DNA from: Diphasiastrum complanatum
Lineage: Eukaryota; Streptophyta; Lycopodiopsida; Lycopodiales; Lycopodiaceae
Assembly (NCBI GenBank): GCA_029204225.1
Contig: MU832191.1
Coordinates: 18,720 to 82,719, forward strand
Reading direction: 5' to 3'
Length of the DNA stretch: 64,000 bases
Positions 19,425 through 36,192 of this stretch are shown here, one piece after another. The position numbers were made by a program, and so were the translations under genes. Position 1 is the stretch's first letter. Each line of letters begins with the position of its first letter. Under the pieces are notes generated by a model. The model did no database searches and was not told the DNA's origin. It saw only the letters and a list, made by a program, of their open reading frames with translations.

Positions 19425-21474
19425 AATACTGCAGCTTCACTGAAGAACCAACAACATACCAAGAAGCTATCCAAAGTCCAGAGGGAGAATTATGAAAGCA
19501 AGCAATGTCGAAAGAGATCGAGTTGATGAGGCAAAATGAGGCATGGACATTAGAGCCACTGCCCGAAGGAAAGAAGATTGTCGACTGCAAATGGATTTAC
19601 AAAATAAAGTTCAAATCAGATGGCATTGTTGGACGCTACAAGGCCAGACTTTTTGCCAAGGGGTACATGTTACGGCCATAATCGGTTAAGGACCTGGAAT
19701 AGTCCTAATATGGTAGACCGGCCCTCCAGTATTCGAGATTATTGGTCACGCCTAGATTTTATTCCAAGTCAAGGTCTGTTGGTGACTAATAACCTTGAGA
19801 GGACCCAAACACTCTAATTGAGACATATGGAGTAGTGCGTGTGCATGTGACTGTTATAGGCAGGAGGTATGCATATAGAGTTGTGACCTATTTATAGTTG
19901 ACCTGTATGGGGATTGCATGTGCTCATGCGCTGGATCCTACTCTCTATATATTGAGGTAGAGATTATCTCGTCGACGACTTGGTCTAGGTTACCAGATGA
20001 GCTCTTCTCCTCTTGTTGTCACATTGGCATGGCTTGGGGGCTAGATCCAGGAGGATTCTCTAGGAGGGATCTAGGATTGGTTAGGTGGTTTTGCTCCACT
20101 GTCTCTCTTGTGTTTTCCTATCCTCATCTTAGGGGTTTTCCCTAGTGGTCCTTACAGTACACGATGCAGAGGTATGGCATCAACTACTTCGATACATAGT
20201 CACTAATGGTCAAGATCTCAAGCATCCGACTACTCCTTGCATATGCAACACAACACAATCTAGAAATTCATCAGATTGATGTAAAAATAGCCTTTTTCCA
20301 TGAAGATCTAGAGGAAGAAATCTTCATGAACTAGCCTGAAGGATTCGAAGACCTCGACAATCGAGAGTATGTTTGTCGGCTACATCGATGTATATATGGT
20401 CTGAAGCAAGCATCACGAGCTTGGTACAAGAAGCTCAATAACCTTTTGAAGTTTCTAGACTTTGTTCCTATACAACCAGATTGTAATGTCTATATAAAAA
20501 GAGTAGAAAAAAGTTTTGTGATTTTGACAATTTTTGTAGACTCTTTAATGATATGGAATTGTTGGATGCTAATCAATGATACAAAGAGTCGAATTTCTAC
20601 AAGTTATAAAATCACAGATATAAAAGAAGCGATAAAGTGTCTTGGGTTATATATCAAAAGAAATTGAATAAAAGGAATGATGCATCTAAGTCAGTCAGAA
20701 TCATCGAAAAGGTATTGAAGCCGTACAGAATGAGTGATTGCAAAGAAAAAGCCACACCAATGATAGCTGGAGCTAGATTGTCAAAACAAGACTGTTCAAA
20801 CACAAAAGATGGAAGGTATGTCATAAAAAACCTGATCGGTCGTCTAATGTACCTTACAATTTGTACTAGACCTGACTTGGCCTTCTCCATCTATGTCTTA
20901 AGTCAATTCTCTTCTAACCCTAGCATGGCACATTGGTTGATGGCAAAATGCATATGTAATATCTGAAAGGCACCCAAAATATGGGATTGACCTACAAAGC
21001 AGAAAATGAATTCAAGCTGCAACACTACAGTGATGTAAGCTGGGCAAGCTGCAAAGATGACAGCAAGTTCGTGACAGGAAGATGTTCGATAGCGTGTGGA
21101 GCAGCAGTCAGTTGGACATGCAAAAAATAGACACTGGTAGCTCAATCCTCATGCAAAGTTGAATATGTGGCAACATCGAAGGGGCTAATGAGGTAGTGTG
21201 GTTGCAGATGATGTTGGAGGCAATTAGCATACAACAAAGAGAACCAAACACCATGATGATGGATTCTCAGAGTGCCACATATCTATCCCATGATGCAGTC
21301 TTCCATTCGAAGACCAAACACATATTTTTGAACTACCATCACATTTCAGACCTGATCTCGAAGGGAGAGCTGAGTGTTGAATATATAAAATCAGAAGACA
21401 TGATTGCAGATTTGTTGACAAAGTCGTTGGACAAGCCACTATTTACAAAACACAAAAAAGCGCTAAAAGCATGA
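19425..21474 (+). pseudogene. Copia RT-RNase H remnant, split by a solo LTR
   Basis: EPTTYQEAIQS, MSKEIELMRQNEAWTLEPLP and KWIYKIKFKSDGIVGRYKAR (19430-19660) open the RT. The frame is cut at 19668 by a solo LTR and resumes at 20162 (QRYGINYFD, YGLKQASRAWYK, then FVDS where YVDD is expected). RNase H follows: LIGRLMYLTICTRPDLAFSI (20840-20890), YSDVSWASCKDDSKFVTGR (21030-21085), and the C-terminal end at 21196-21474 with FHSKTKHI and DMIADLLTKSLD. Stops: TGA at 19493-19495 for Trp, TAG at 20332-20334 for Gln, TAG at 21128-21130 for Gln. Confidence 0.9.
19668..20156 (+). mobile_element. Solo LTR (TG...CA, 489 bp) with 5-bp target duplication GTACA
   Basis: GTACA at 19663-19667 is repeated at 20157-20161. 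Between them the sequence begins TGTTACGGCC and ends CCTTACA. Removing the insert and one GTACA restores an uninterrupted reading of the Copia RT (AKGY before, MQRYG after), which proves the boundaries. Its body resembles the LTRs at 46065-46522 and (inverted) 33950-34405: starts TGTTAC/TGTTAT/TGTCAT, a shared GAGATTATTGGT-CACGCC block, and a CTCCTTACA-type end. It arose by recombination between the two LTRs of a full element. Confidence 0.93.
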
Positions 21475-21482
21475 AAAGAGAG

Positions 21483-21699
21483 TGCTAGAATAGCAAAGCT
21501 TTGAGTTGAAAGGTGCTTACCGTATGATATCTTCTTGTCGAATGGCGAACTGGTAGGGCGCACTTGTCGTAGGTGAGAGATAAGCAAACTCTTCACGGTG
21601 GTGTGAGGAAGAATCATCGAAACCGCATGTTTATGTAGTGTCGTGCAATGTGGTTTCCCGAAAGGTCATAAGTGAAGGTGGGAAAATTAATTTCCCTCC

Positions 21700-21700
<1 letters not shown>
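21483..21700 (+). repeat. Start of 3' LTR of the Copia element at 18.2-21.7 kb
   Basis: A purine tract (GAAAAGAGAG, about 21472-21481) directly follows the pol stop codon, then TGCTAGAATAGC, a decayed TGTTAGAATAG start. The downstream limit is unclear because another repeat begins by about 21700. Confidence 0.6.
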
Positions 21701-22219
<519 letters not shown>

Positions 22220-22274
22220 GACGGATCTCGGGCCACCAGTTCATTATTTACTTGATATTTAAAAATCTTTCAGT

Positions 22275-23116
22275 ATAGAACTAAGAAGCCGATCTTCCTA
22301 AGCCAAAGAGGTATTTACAAAACATTCTCGAGAGATTCGAAATGCTTGAATCAAAGCCAATTGATTCACCAATGGATCCAAGAGTTAAACGCAGTTATAT
22401 ATTTGACATGAGAAATTATCTATACCACTCACCAATTGGCTCATTGATGTATATGATGGTGTGCTCTAGATCTGATCTAGAATATACCTTTAGCACACTC
22501 TCTCAATTCATGTTGAATCTAAGAATCCAACATTGGAAAGCACTCAAAAGAGTGATGAAATATATTCAAACAACAAAGAACTAAGTTCATTGTTATTTTG
22601 GTAATTTTGCCACATCATTGTCTCTAGATGGTATCTGATTCGGATTGGGAAGGAGACTTAGATCACCATAAAGTCTACTTCTCATTAGTGTTCCTATTTA
22701 TCTTCTACACTTGTTTCTTGGAATAGCAAAAAGAAATAAGTCAATCTCATTGTCCTCGACTGCAGCCAAATATGTAACATCAATACAAACAACTAGAGAA
22801 GCCATCTAATTGAAACTTCTTCTATAGGATCTAAACCTCAAACAAAATAAACCAACTATCATCTATTGCGATAATATCAATTGCATTCAGCTTTCTCTCA
22901 ATCCTATATTTCATTATGAGACTAAACATATTGAAATTCAATTTCACTTTGTTCGAGAGAAAGTACATTTAAAACATGTAGAGCTAATTTATCGTTCGAC
23001 AAGTAGTATGGTAGTTGATATCTTCACTAAAGCTTTGTCTAATGACAAGAATATTTTGTTTAAGAAAATGTTACATCTAAAAATTATCTAAGTGTTTGAA
23101 GTCAAATTAAGGGAGT
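22275..23116 (+). pseudogene. Copia RT C-terminus and RNase H remnant
   Basis: KKPIFLSQRG (about 22290) and ILERFEMLESKPIDSPMDP lead into an open frame at 22342-22584 with IGSLMYMMVCSRSDLEYTFS and HWKALKRVMKYIQT. Out-of-frame continuation shows LSSTAAKYVTSI (about 22755-22790), IYCDNINCIQLSLNPIFHYE (about 22865-22920) and MVVDIFTKALSND (about 23010-23045). It ends in a PPT-like AAGGGAG (23110-23116). Many frame breaks. Confidence 0.87.
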
Positions 23117-23250
23117 ATTAGAATTTTAATTCCACTTCACTATTCGATCCAATTGCCTCTATATATATTACCAACTATTCCTTTCAGATATCCACGACAT
23201 TTCCAAACTTGATTATTTACTTGGAAACATGTTGTAGATGAAAAACCTGT
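23117..23250 (+). repeat. Start of a 3' LTR
   Basis: TATTAGAATTTTAAT after the purine tract is a decayed TGTTAGAATTTTAAT. The right limit is not determined; 23250-24190 may partly belong to it. Confidence 0.55.
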
Positions 23251-24191
23251 AGAAATACACGCAAGTTTAAGACAAGTTTGCAACACTATAGAAAGTCAAC
23301 CAAATAAGGAATGCCAAAGAGTCACCACTCACAAAAGCCAAATCCATTTGATAGTCAACAATCCTTTGATAGTCGCCAATTTTCGCTACTCGATAATCGA
23401 TGATCAAACTATCAATACTATCGACTTAACAAAAGCTCGAACTTAACAACTAAGGTTCGTGTCTCAATGATTATAGTTACTACCATCAAATGGGTCTTAA
23501 CGCGTGCTTCACTATATGATCATCGTAAAGGCTAGCGACTAGTAGAGTAACAATGCACTGTACATAGATATAGAGGAAGATGCATAGATAAGCATCAACT
23601 TAGATGTATTGATCTATCAAATCAAATGTATCACATCAGTAATGTATTGCTGATATGCCTAGCACTATCGTCTAGTCCTAAATTGTTTTTCTAGGCTTGT
23701 ATATTGTCAAGTAGACTTCCTTACATCAATCTCATGTACACTCACGCAATTCTAATTTACTATGTATTCTTCAATCATTGTATATGTATGAATGATTGTT
23801 GTTGTTTTTACTTTTTGATTGTAAATCAAATACTCCTTACTCTCCTTGTGTGTTTTATCAACCGAGTCAAAGTGCATAGTCGTAGTTGTCTTTGACGCCT
23901 TTGAATGTTGTAACTATGGTTGTCTAAGACACCTACTGACTCAGCAATTAATTGCTTGATTCTATTGTGACAAATTATTCTAAACACGGCACTCTTTTAT
24001 CAGTCTTTCGCATCGCCAATTAACACAATAGTCTAAGAGTGTTGTTCGACACCTTGAACTATCGCCCATCACGTACTTTTGCACCACATTTTTTTCAGTA
24101 CGAAGGAGTCACTCCTTCCTTTTCACTTGCTAATACCACTCTTACCAGAAGTAGATTTGTTGGAAAGGTGACAAAATAAGGGTAACATAAA
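23251..24191. other. No gene; possibly LTR leading to a Gypsy-like PBS
   Basis: No coding motif. It ends at a PBS-like site (next entry), so part of it may be an LTR of a different element. Confidence 0.4.
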
Positions 24192-24213
24192 ATTTTGGCA
24201 GCGTTGCTAGGGA
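24192..24213 (+). other. Gypsy-type primer-binding-site-like sequence
   Basis: ATTTTGGCAGCGTTGCTAGG resembles the TTTTGGCGCCGTTGCCGGGG leader/PBS block of plant Ty3/Gypsy elements, with scattered changes. No gag or pol was recognised after it, so any element here is a short relic. Confidence 0.5.
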
Positions 24214-25394
24214 AGTAGATGATTAGGATGAATACTTGTCACTTTTGAAAAAAAAATTGTTGTTTTTGCTACTATATTCTATCATTAATCTTCTTAGGAG
24301 ATATATATTGCTTTTGTGAACCTTGCTTATAGCTTTTACTTGGTCAAGGTCCATTTTTTTGTAAGGGTGCACTTAGTGTGAGCCGTTTTGTCTGGTAGGT
24401 GAGCCTTTTTCCAACAAACGAGTGTTTATCACTCTATAACAAGCCTTTGTAGAAACACGTCTGTTGATAGTCTTTGATTTTTTGAAGAGATTTTTTCATT
24501 AGTGACTGAATCATTTAATTTTTCAGTCATCTTGAGTTCTAGCAAAACACTCATCCCACACGTGTGAGAGTGAGCCTTTTTCTAAAATTCTATTATCTGT
24601 TCTTTTCATTTTTTTAAAGTAGACGATCTATTTTCCAACAAGTGAGCCTTTTCTAGAAACACCCATTTTGTTTTTGTAGGATAGTGGGTGCAAGTTTAAT
24701 AACGTGTTAGTACAATAATCAGCTGGTTTGAGTTGTATATTGATCAGCTCTTGTGGTACCTAATCATGAAACTTATCTTGATAACAATTAAATTAAATAT
24801 TAAGATGATTTGACCTGCCATCCACTTTAATTGTTCTATACCATCCATCAAGTCTAGTTGAGTTTTTTGTTATCAAGGATAACCATATCATCAAAGCAAT
24901 TAGATCTTTGATCAGGCCTTGACGATAGGGAAATCTTTGATCAGATTGTCTTTCTTTTTACCAACAAATTTTGTAAAAAGAAAAATGGACTTGAAAAATA
25001 CAAAAATAGTGCATATTGAAAAAAAAAAAAAAAAACAATGGCACATATTTGAACTAATCATAGTTCAATAATTGTCATGTAGAGTAGATATCTGAGCTAG
25101 CATGATCTTGGATGGATCTATTATTGCAGGTGGCTTGATGTTTGCTACTTTTGATGATTGCTCTAGGAAAGATAAAAAAGCCACAAAAAGAGAAAAGTTT
25201 AAAAGAACTCCCAAAAACACATAGCATTGAACCAAATTTGCCTCGAAAGTAGTATGTATTGAGTGCTCAAAAAACCGAAACCGTAAACAATAGAAAAATA
25301 TAAAAAATTGCAAAAATAGCCCTACCATTTACACATAGATCTAAATGTAATTATGATTGGTGAAAAGAGTTACAAGTTCCCGACATTCGAGATC
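24214..25394. other. No gene; contains repeated GTGAGCCTTTTT motif
   Basis: GTGAGCCTTTTTC occurs near 24400, 24571 and, slightly changed, 24645, with a further variant near 24378. CACACGTGTG lies at 24557-24566. No coding pattern. Confidence 0.5.
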
Positions 25395-26127
25395 TAAAGC
25401 ATCCACCAAATCTAGCATGTTAGTGTGAAGAATTGCCAAAAATTGGCAAATCTAGCTTGATCAAAAACCATGTAGAATAGTGTAAATTGTGTACACAAGT
25501 GGGTCCCACACATGTGAGGCCATGATTCCACGTGGGAAACCCATCCTAATGTAGGTTAGGTCAAGTCAAGAGAGTTGGTCATGTCTATTTGGTGATCATC
25601 CCTACTTTATAGGACCTACACCTAAGTTTAAGGTGAAAATTTGACCAACTAGCTACCTACCAAGCATAACTCTAGGAAATAGACTAGGGTTTCATTTTAG
25701 GTCAAGGAGAGTGAGTTAACTTCCTTATTACATGCTGGAAATCCACCTAACTTCAAGAAGGAAGTCGAATTTGCTATGTATTCCCTCTCTCCATAGTGAG
25801 AAGATAGAAAATTTTTGGAGCTCATTGGCAATCTCAAGTTAGTTCACTATGTACATTGAGTTTTTGTGATCCAATTGAAACCAAATCAATTTCTACTTGT
25901 TTCTCAGGTTGAAGCCGTACTACAGCCTGTAGTACACACGTGTGGGCTTGGATTTCAATGTTTATCAATGCTTTTGATTGTTAATGCTTGTTGTTTGTCA
26001 AATTGCCAATCTAGATCAACTTTTTTGTGTCTAGTTTTTTGATAGATTGTTAAGCAAGCATCCAATCACTCTTGTGGATCTTTTGTAGATCCATTTATGG
26101 TCCTAAAGTACAGTACTTTCAAAGTTA
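25395..26127 (-). repeat. Dispersed repeat R1, copy 2 (inverted)
   Basis: Reverse complement of 16418-17130; see that entry. The copies sit 9 kb apart in opposite orientation. Confidence 0.85.
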
Positions 26128-26810
26128 GAGATTGAAGACCCAACGCAACCAATTTTCCTTGTGGCCATTCCCATCACGGTGAATATAAAAAATACAATGG
26201 CTCACAACAAGGATTTGTCCAACATAGAGTTCCTGGTCTAAGTTCATGGAGCAGGGTTCATGGTCTGGGTTTGCCCTCTGGACAATAATTTTAGCAGGTA
26301 ATGATGGTCTTAAACTGAAGTGGGCGAACTTAGATAGCAATTTTTGCACTCTTGGGAAACGCAAACAGGTTTTGGAGGTTTTTCGTTAGTAAAATTTTCA
26401 GTTTTTATGATTCAAGTTTGCGTCTCTGATAAGTTGTAGTTTAATGTCGGCTTGATCTATGGTTAAGCAGGCGAACCTAGATGTTGAGATCTGGGCCTCA
26501 AAGACCGCTATGTGAGTCTAAAACTTGTTTGGTAGCTTGCCTCTATTCTCACACAATCAATTTTTTAAGGCCTTTTACAACATCTTTTGAAACAGTTTAT
26601 AGGCTGTTTTTTATCTCTGTTTTGTAAGGGATTAATAGCTTGTAGTATGCCCACACATCCATATATTCAAATCATGCAAAACAAAAACAAAAAGTGCATG
26701 AAAATAATCACAAAACTGCTACTAAAACTAATGGACATCTTTTTGCAGCAGAACAAAAAAAAAAAAGTAAATAAAAATATGGACACAATGTTAGCCACAA
26801 TTATTTGACA
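26128..26810. other. No gene recognised
   Basis: Internal side of the minus-strand PBS-like site at 26811-26827. No gag or pol motif was seen. Confidence 0.45.
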
Positions 26811-28168
<1,358 letters not shown>

Positions 28169-28647
28169 TTGAAGCTCAATCCAGATGGTTCAACAGCCAG
28201 ATGGAAAGCTCATCTAGTCATCAAAGGTTACGAACAAACCTATGGGACTTACAGTCCAATCGTAAGACTTCAGTCAATTCAATCTTTATTCGCTTTCACA
28301 ACTGCCGAAGATCTGGAAGTACACCAAATGGATGTTCAAACAGCCTTTCTGAACGGATATGTACAAGAAGACATCTACATCTATCAACCTAAAGGTTACG
28401 ACCTTCAAGGCCAAGGCCACAAAGTATGTAAGCTGCAGAAAACTCTCTATGGGCTAAAGCAAACTCCAAGGGCTTGGTTTGATAGAATCAATTGATTCCT
28501 GTTGTAGCATGACTTCATTTTGAACTCTGCTGACTCTAACGTTTATCTCAAACACAAAGGCTCAGGCTATGTCATAATAGCTCTATATGTTGATGACTCA
28601 CTGATCATCAGCAATTTGAATCAGTTACTTCATGAGGCAAAGACTCT

Positions 28648-29100
28648 TTTGTTGAAGGAATTCGAAATGACTGATTCAGGCCCTAGACACTACCTTCTGG
28701 GAATTGAAATAAACAGAGACAGAGAGAAGAAAAGTATCATGTTAAGTCAAGAAAGGTATCTAACCAGTGTACTCTACAGGTATGGCATGAAAACCTACAA
28801 GTCAACAGACTCGCCTATGGACCCGGGATCCAAACTGTTGAAGGATATGTGCCCGAAGACTAGTGCAGAGAAGAAACAGATGTGCAACTACTCCTATCAG
28901 TTGATAGTCGGATCGATCATATAAGCCATGGTCTGCACCAGACCTGATCTAGCATTTAAAGTCAGCACATTGTCACAGTTTATGTCAAATCTCGGCCTAC
29001 TTCACTGGAAGGCTCTACTCAGAGTACTAAGATACATTCAAGCCACTAAGCATTATGCTTTGTGTTATAATGGAAATATAGAAAATTTGACACTACTTAC
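28648..29100 (+). repeat. Tandem duplication unit 1 in Copia RT/RNase H
   Basis: Starts TTTTGTTGAAGGAATTCGAA and ends at the join after ACACTACTTAC; unit 2 starts TTTTGTCGAAGGAATTCGAA at 29101. Confidence 0.92.
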
Positions 29101-29500
29101 TTTTGTCGAAGGAATTCGAAATGACTGATTCAGGCCCTAGGCACTACCTTCTGGGATTTATCTAACCAGTGTACTTTACAGGTATGGCATGAAAAACTGC
29201 AAGTCAACAGACTCGCCTATGGAGCCGGGATTCAAACTGTCGAAGGATATGTGCCCGAAGACTAGTGCAGAGAAGAAACAGATGTGCAACTACTCGATAG
29301 TCGGATTGATCATGTATGCCATGGTCTGCACCAGACCTGATCTAGCATTTAAAGTCAGCACATTGTCACAGTTTATGTCAAATCTCGGTCTACTTCACTG
29401 GAAGGCTCTACTCAGAGTACTAAGATACATTCAAGCCACTAAGCATTATGCTTTGTGTTATAATGGAAATATAGAGAATTTGACACTACTTACTTATTCT
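29101..29500 (+). repeat. Tandem duplication unit 2 in Copia RT/RNase H
   Basis: Repeats unit 1 at very high identity with a 69-base internal deletion near 29155. Confidence 0.92.
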
Positions 29501-29816
29501 AACTCTGATTGGGCTGATAATGTGGACACAAGAAAATCCACTTCTGGCTATCTTTGCTTTCAATATCGATCCTAACTTAGTTGTTGTTTTTGGGTGCTCA
29601 ATCTTTTGACTTCTCTTTTAATGGATGTTAGAGCATTGCATTGGCTTGAGAAAACATTGGAAAAAATATGACCCAAACAAGTAGGAATCACATAAATGAG
29701 TGTTATCGATTTTCTTGAATGTCCAATTATGTGTAGCAAATTGTTCACTTCATTCACATAATGTATGCTTGGGATGAAATTGGTACAATATTTCTCTGTT
29801 GCATTTTCATCCAAAG

Positions 29817-31469
<1,653 letters not shown>

Positions 31470-31770
31470 CTACCACAGGCGACAGTGTCGGCTTTTTGCA
31501 AAAAAAAATGACAGTGTCTTAAAATCTCATTTCCTTAATATTGGGGTAGCTCCACACTTTGCTAGAGTCATTTCCTTAACATTTGAGGCACTTTGAAAAA
31601 TGTGACTCTGCAGTTTTATTCGCAAATCCTAACAGGCAAAAAATGCGAAAAAGACAACACTGCATTTTTACATGTAATTCCTGACAGACAACAGTGTCGC
31701 TAAAATGCAAAAAATGTGACACTATAATTTTAGTCGTAATTCTTGACAGGCGAAAAGAGAGAAAATGCGA
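31470..31770. repeat. Degenerate tandem repeat around TGACAGGCGACAGTGTCG
   Basis: Blocks pairing a Cx-TGACAGGC-like box with GCAAAAAATG and TGACAGTGTC-like boxes recur near 31480, 31520, 31630, 31680 and 31745 with unit length roughly 60-70 bases and high divergence. A related GTGTCGGCATTTTTAAG block is at 30390. Confidence 0.55.
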
Positions 31771-31904
31771 TAGAGTCCAAGGATGTTGGATCTTGATAGA
31801 TCTGCGGAATTCAATCTGGATCTTAAAGGATCAGATCAGTTTGGTTGGCCAAAAGTGTTATTTTATGCTTCTTACGAAGATCTTGTAGTATGATGAATGA
31901 ACAT

Positions 31905-32475
31905 CAGATTCTACGAGGAATCCCTACTCCACCTTTTCATCCAGTTTCTTTCTTTTCTAATCTGAAATGTGGGCATATGTGATGCATCCAAAAATACGCT
32001 TATGTGTCAAACTTGGTTTGTTGCCCCATCAAACCTCGTGTGGCGTGGTATGTGCAACACTGGATCTACCTGTCCTGTTTTGCAGGTAGTTGGCTGTAGT
32101 TACTGCTTTAGCTCATAAAAATTTTTATGCCTTTGAATATGCCATCATTGATCTCGCAACTTCCATGAGAGTCTAATTTCTCCTCTCTACCACACCATTG
32201 TGTTGTGGTGTGTAGGCTGCAGTCTTCAAGTGAAGTATGCCTTTGCTGGTACAGTATTCTCCAAAGCATTTGGAGACATATTCTCCTCCTCTGTCCATTT
32301 TCAGCTGCTTCACCTTCTTGTCAGTCCATTTCTCAGCCCAATTTACGAACTCTGTGAATTTGTCCAGGGCCTCTAACTTGTTGTGAATAAAGTACACGGC
32401 AGCAAGCTTGCTGAAGTTGTCGATGAATGTGATGTAGTACTTTGAACCTCCCAGGGAGACCACATCAAATGGTCC
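31905..32475 (-). pseudogene. Copia integrase fragment
   Basis: From 32463 down: VSLGGSKYYITFIDNFSKLA (first catalytic Asp in FIDNFS), KQLKMDRGGEYVSKCF (second Asp), HLKTAAYTPQHNGVVERRN (catalytic Glu), a stop, then TLMEVARSMMAYSKA, ANYLQNRTGRSS and RIFGCITYAHISD. The element is truncated on both sides: no GAG-pre-integrase before 32475 and nothing after 31905. Confidence 0.9.
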
Positions 32476-33936
<1,461 letters not shown>

Positions 33937-33949
33937 GGCTCTGATACCA
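33937..33949 (-). other. Primer-binding site (initiator tRNA-Met)
   Basis: The minus strand reads TGGTATCAGAGCC, the standard plant LTR-retrotransposon PBS, next to the LTR at 33950-34405. Confidence 0.85.
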
Positions 33950-34405
33950 ATATAAAGTCCTCAATCCAAGGATCCTATATTACAAACCAACCCAACCAAA
34001 CCTAGCTCGAACGGATCTAGCCCCCAAGCTATGGATCAATCACACAGAGAGGAATGAGGCACCACACTAGCAAACATCCTGCCACTGGTCATGCAATCAA
34101 GCATACACTATTGAGAGCCCAATAGGTATACTTATACCCTCCAAGGCCCATGCACCACTAGAAGTGCACTGTGACACCTCACTGGACACCTCCACAGCCT
34201 ATCTGGGCCACATCATATAGTTCCCCAATGACTCACTGATAGACCCATACAAATCCACCATCAAGTGTTTAGACCTACAACCATTAATTATGACCATGTA
34301 CACATAAGGGTCCCAATTCCCTTATAGTCACAATTAACTTACGGGTTGTTGGTCTATTGGTCCCTAGCGTGGACACGCTTCCCGAGACCAGTCATGGGCA
34401 TGACA
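33950..34405 (-). repeat. LTR (456 bp) of the TGTCATGCC family
   Basis: On the minus strand it starts TGTCATGCCC at 34405 and ends at the PBS. Bases 33994-34260 match 53645-53921 closely (AAACCAACCCAACCAAACCT, the CCCTCCAAGGCCCATGCACC block, TATCTGGGCCAC). Its length and start relate it to the LTRs at 46065-46522 and 19668-20156. Confidence 0.85.
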
Positions 34406-34559
34406 AATTTCAAGCCTAGGAGCGAGTCAAACCAAAGACAAGATTGAAAGCAACAGTTAGAGGGAGCTAAAAAAAGCAAATGGAAGAGTAGAAATAAGTT
34501 GAGACAAAAAGATGGTGAGAAGAAGACCTACACGAGATGTACACAAGAAGGCCACATTG

Positions 34560-35440
34560 TTGATAGTGCTAGCTAAATCCAAAGATAGAATGGATCCACT
34601 GTCACAAGAAGGGTCACGTAGCCGTTGACTGTAACCAAAATCCCAAAAACAAGAAAGCTCAGAGCATATGAGAGAGCAACAATAGCTCATCCTACGTGGA
34701 GGAACCTGAGTCCTCCAAGATGGTCAAAGACAGAGCCAACAATGGCAAGAACCCAACACCTTACTTGTGTGATGATGTCTGTGTGACATCTACCTCATAT
34801 ACACAAGAAATAATTCTTGATTCAAGTGCAACGTCACACTTCGTGGCAACAAGACACATGATCATTGATTATCAAGAATTAGAATCTTCCAGATATATAA
34901 TCTTAGGAGATGGTTCTAAACACAAAGTCAGTAGAACTGGAGTGTTGTGGTTAAGCACCAAAGGAAGAGACAGAAGGCTCGAAGACACTCTATACGTGCC
35001 CACTATTCAAAAGTACCTACTATCTATTGCCAAGATGGTAGGTGCAAGACTAACCATCACCTTTGAAGGTGATCCCTGTGAAGTGGTTGAATCAGCAACC
35101 ACTCAGCTTGTCACCGCAAGAAAGCCGAAGGGAAACCTATATCACTTCAGGATCTGAGTACCTTCAGAGCAACCTCACTAGATCAACGAATCGATGGATA
35201 TTGTATGGCACAGGAGATTGTATCACATGAATACAGTTGCTCTATACAATGCTAGCCGGAGCGGAGCATTCATTGGTGTCAGTATCAAGGATGCAGCATG
35301 CTTGAAGTCTTGCGATGTCTGTAACAAAGGCAAGATGTCATGTATACCATTCACCAAGGACTCTTTCAGAATGAAATAACTCCTGGAACTGGTATAGTCT
35401 GACATCTATGGAAAAACATCTGTCAGAGATTCTAGGAGGA
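34560..35440 (+). pseudogene. Copia zinc knuckle, protease and GAG-pre-integrase fragment
   Basis: A zinc knuckle near 34590-34632 reads WIHCHKKGHVAVDC, so the first Cys of C-x2-C-x4-H-x4-C is Trp. The open frame 34696-35157 is the protease: IILDSSATSHFV, where the family has D-S-G-A, so the catalytic Gly is Ser; then ILGDGSKHKV and LEDTLYVPTIQKYLLSIAKM. A second frame (35194-35379) has VWHRRLYHMNTVAL and CDVCNKGKM, the GAG-pre-integrase. It stops near 35440 at SDIYG, the beginning of the integrase core, and is truncated there. Confidence 0.9.
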
Positions 35441-35960
35441 ATCTGTTATAGATGAAGGACCTGTTTTATGAATCAGAAACAATAGGATATTCAGATATTA
35501 CAGAAATCCTTTATGGATTTCTGGTGAAGATTTAAGAGGGGGGAAATTTAGAAAGTACTCTTGCGATAGAAAAGTGGCTAATTACAAGTCCAATTGATTT
35601 GTGTTAGGACTTGGTAATTCTATTGCAAGATGGGAGTTTGTTGAAACCTATTCCTTGCTGGATATAGTCAACTTGATCTTAGTGTGAACTGAGATCCGTG
35701 GGTTGATGCAAGGGAAGAAATTCATGTTAACAATATATTCTTTTGAATTAATCTCCGGTTGAGATTTTTTGGATGTGAAATAGCACTCTTTGAGAAATAT
35801 TCTCTCTTAGAGGATAACCAAGTTGCAGGATTCTCAGTTATGAAAGTGTTGTGTATAGATCAGGAGGTATCTATAGAGATATGCTATGTAGTGAATCTTT
35901 GTGGGATCATCAACTTAGAATTTGCTTTGCACAGGAACATAGATCATGCTACACAGTAAC
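35441..35960. other. No gene recognised
   Basis: Transition between the truncated plus-strand Copia fragment and the LTR region of the minus-strand element. No motif. Confidence 0.5.
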
Positions 35961-36192
35961 ACAGACAGAAAACACTCTCCACTACAAGCTCACATAGCAA
36001 CTTTCTCAAAATGAAATTACATTGTACATATAGTTGTTCACTCAGGCAACCCATGCATGACCCAGGTTGTCGTTGGCAGGACGCGTGTCCCGTCGACTTG
36101 CCTCGTGGCGAGGCCAACTGATCCTTATCCACTGATAGGACCCACTTACAGTAGCACAGTGATTCTACTTTAATTCTAACTCTCTCCCTTAA
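35961..36192 (-). repeat. PPT and 3' LTR start of the minus-strand Copia element
   Basis: On the minus strand a purine tract AAGGGAGAGAG (36181-36192) is followed by TTAGAATTAAAG at 36180, a decayed LTR start. The LTR contains a short hairpin GCCTCG-TGG-CGAGGC (36101-36115). Its far end is not defined. Confidence 0.65.
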
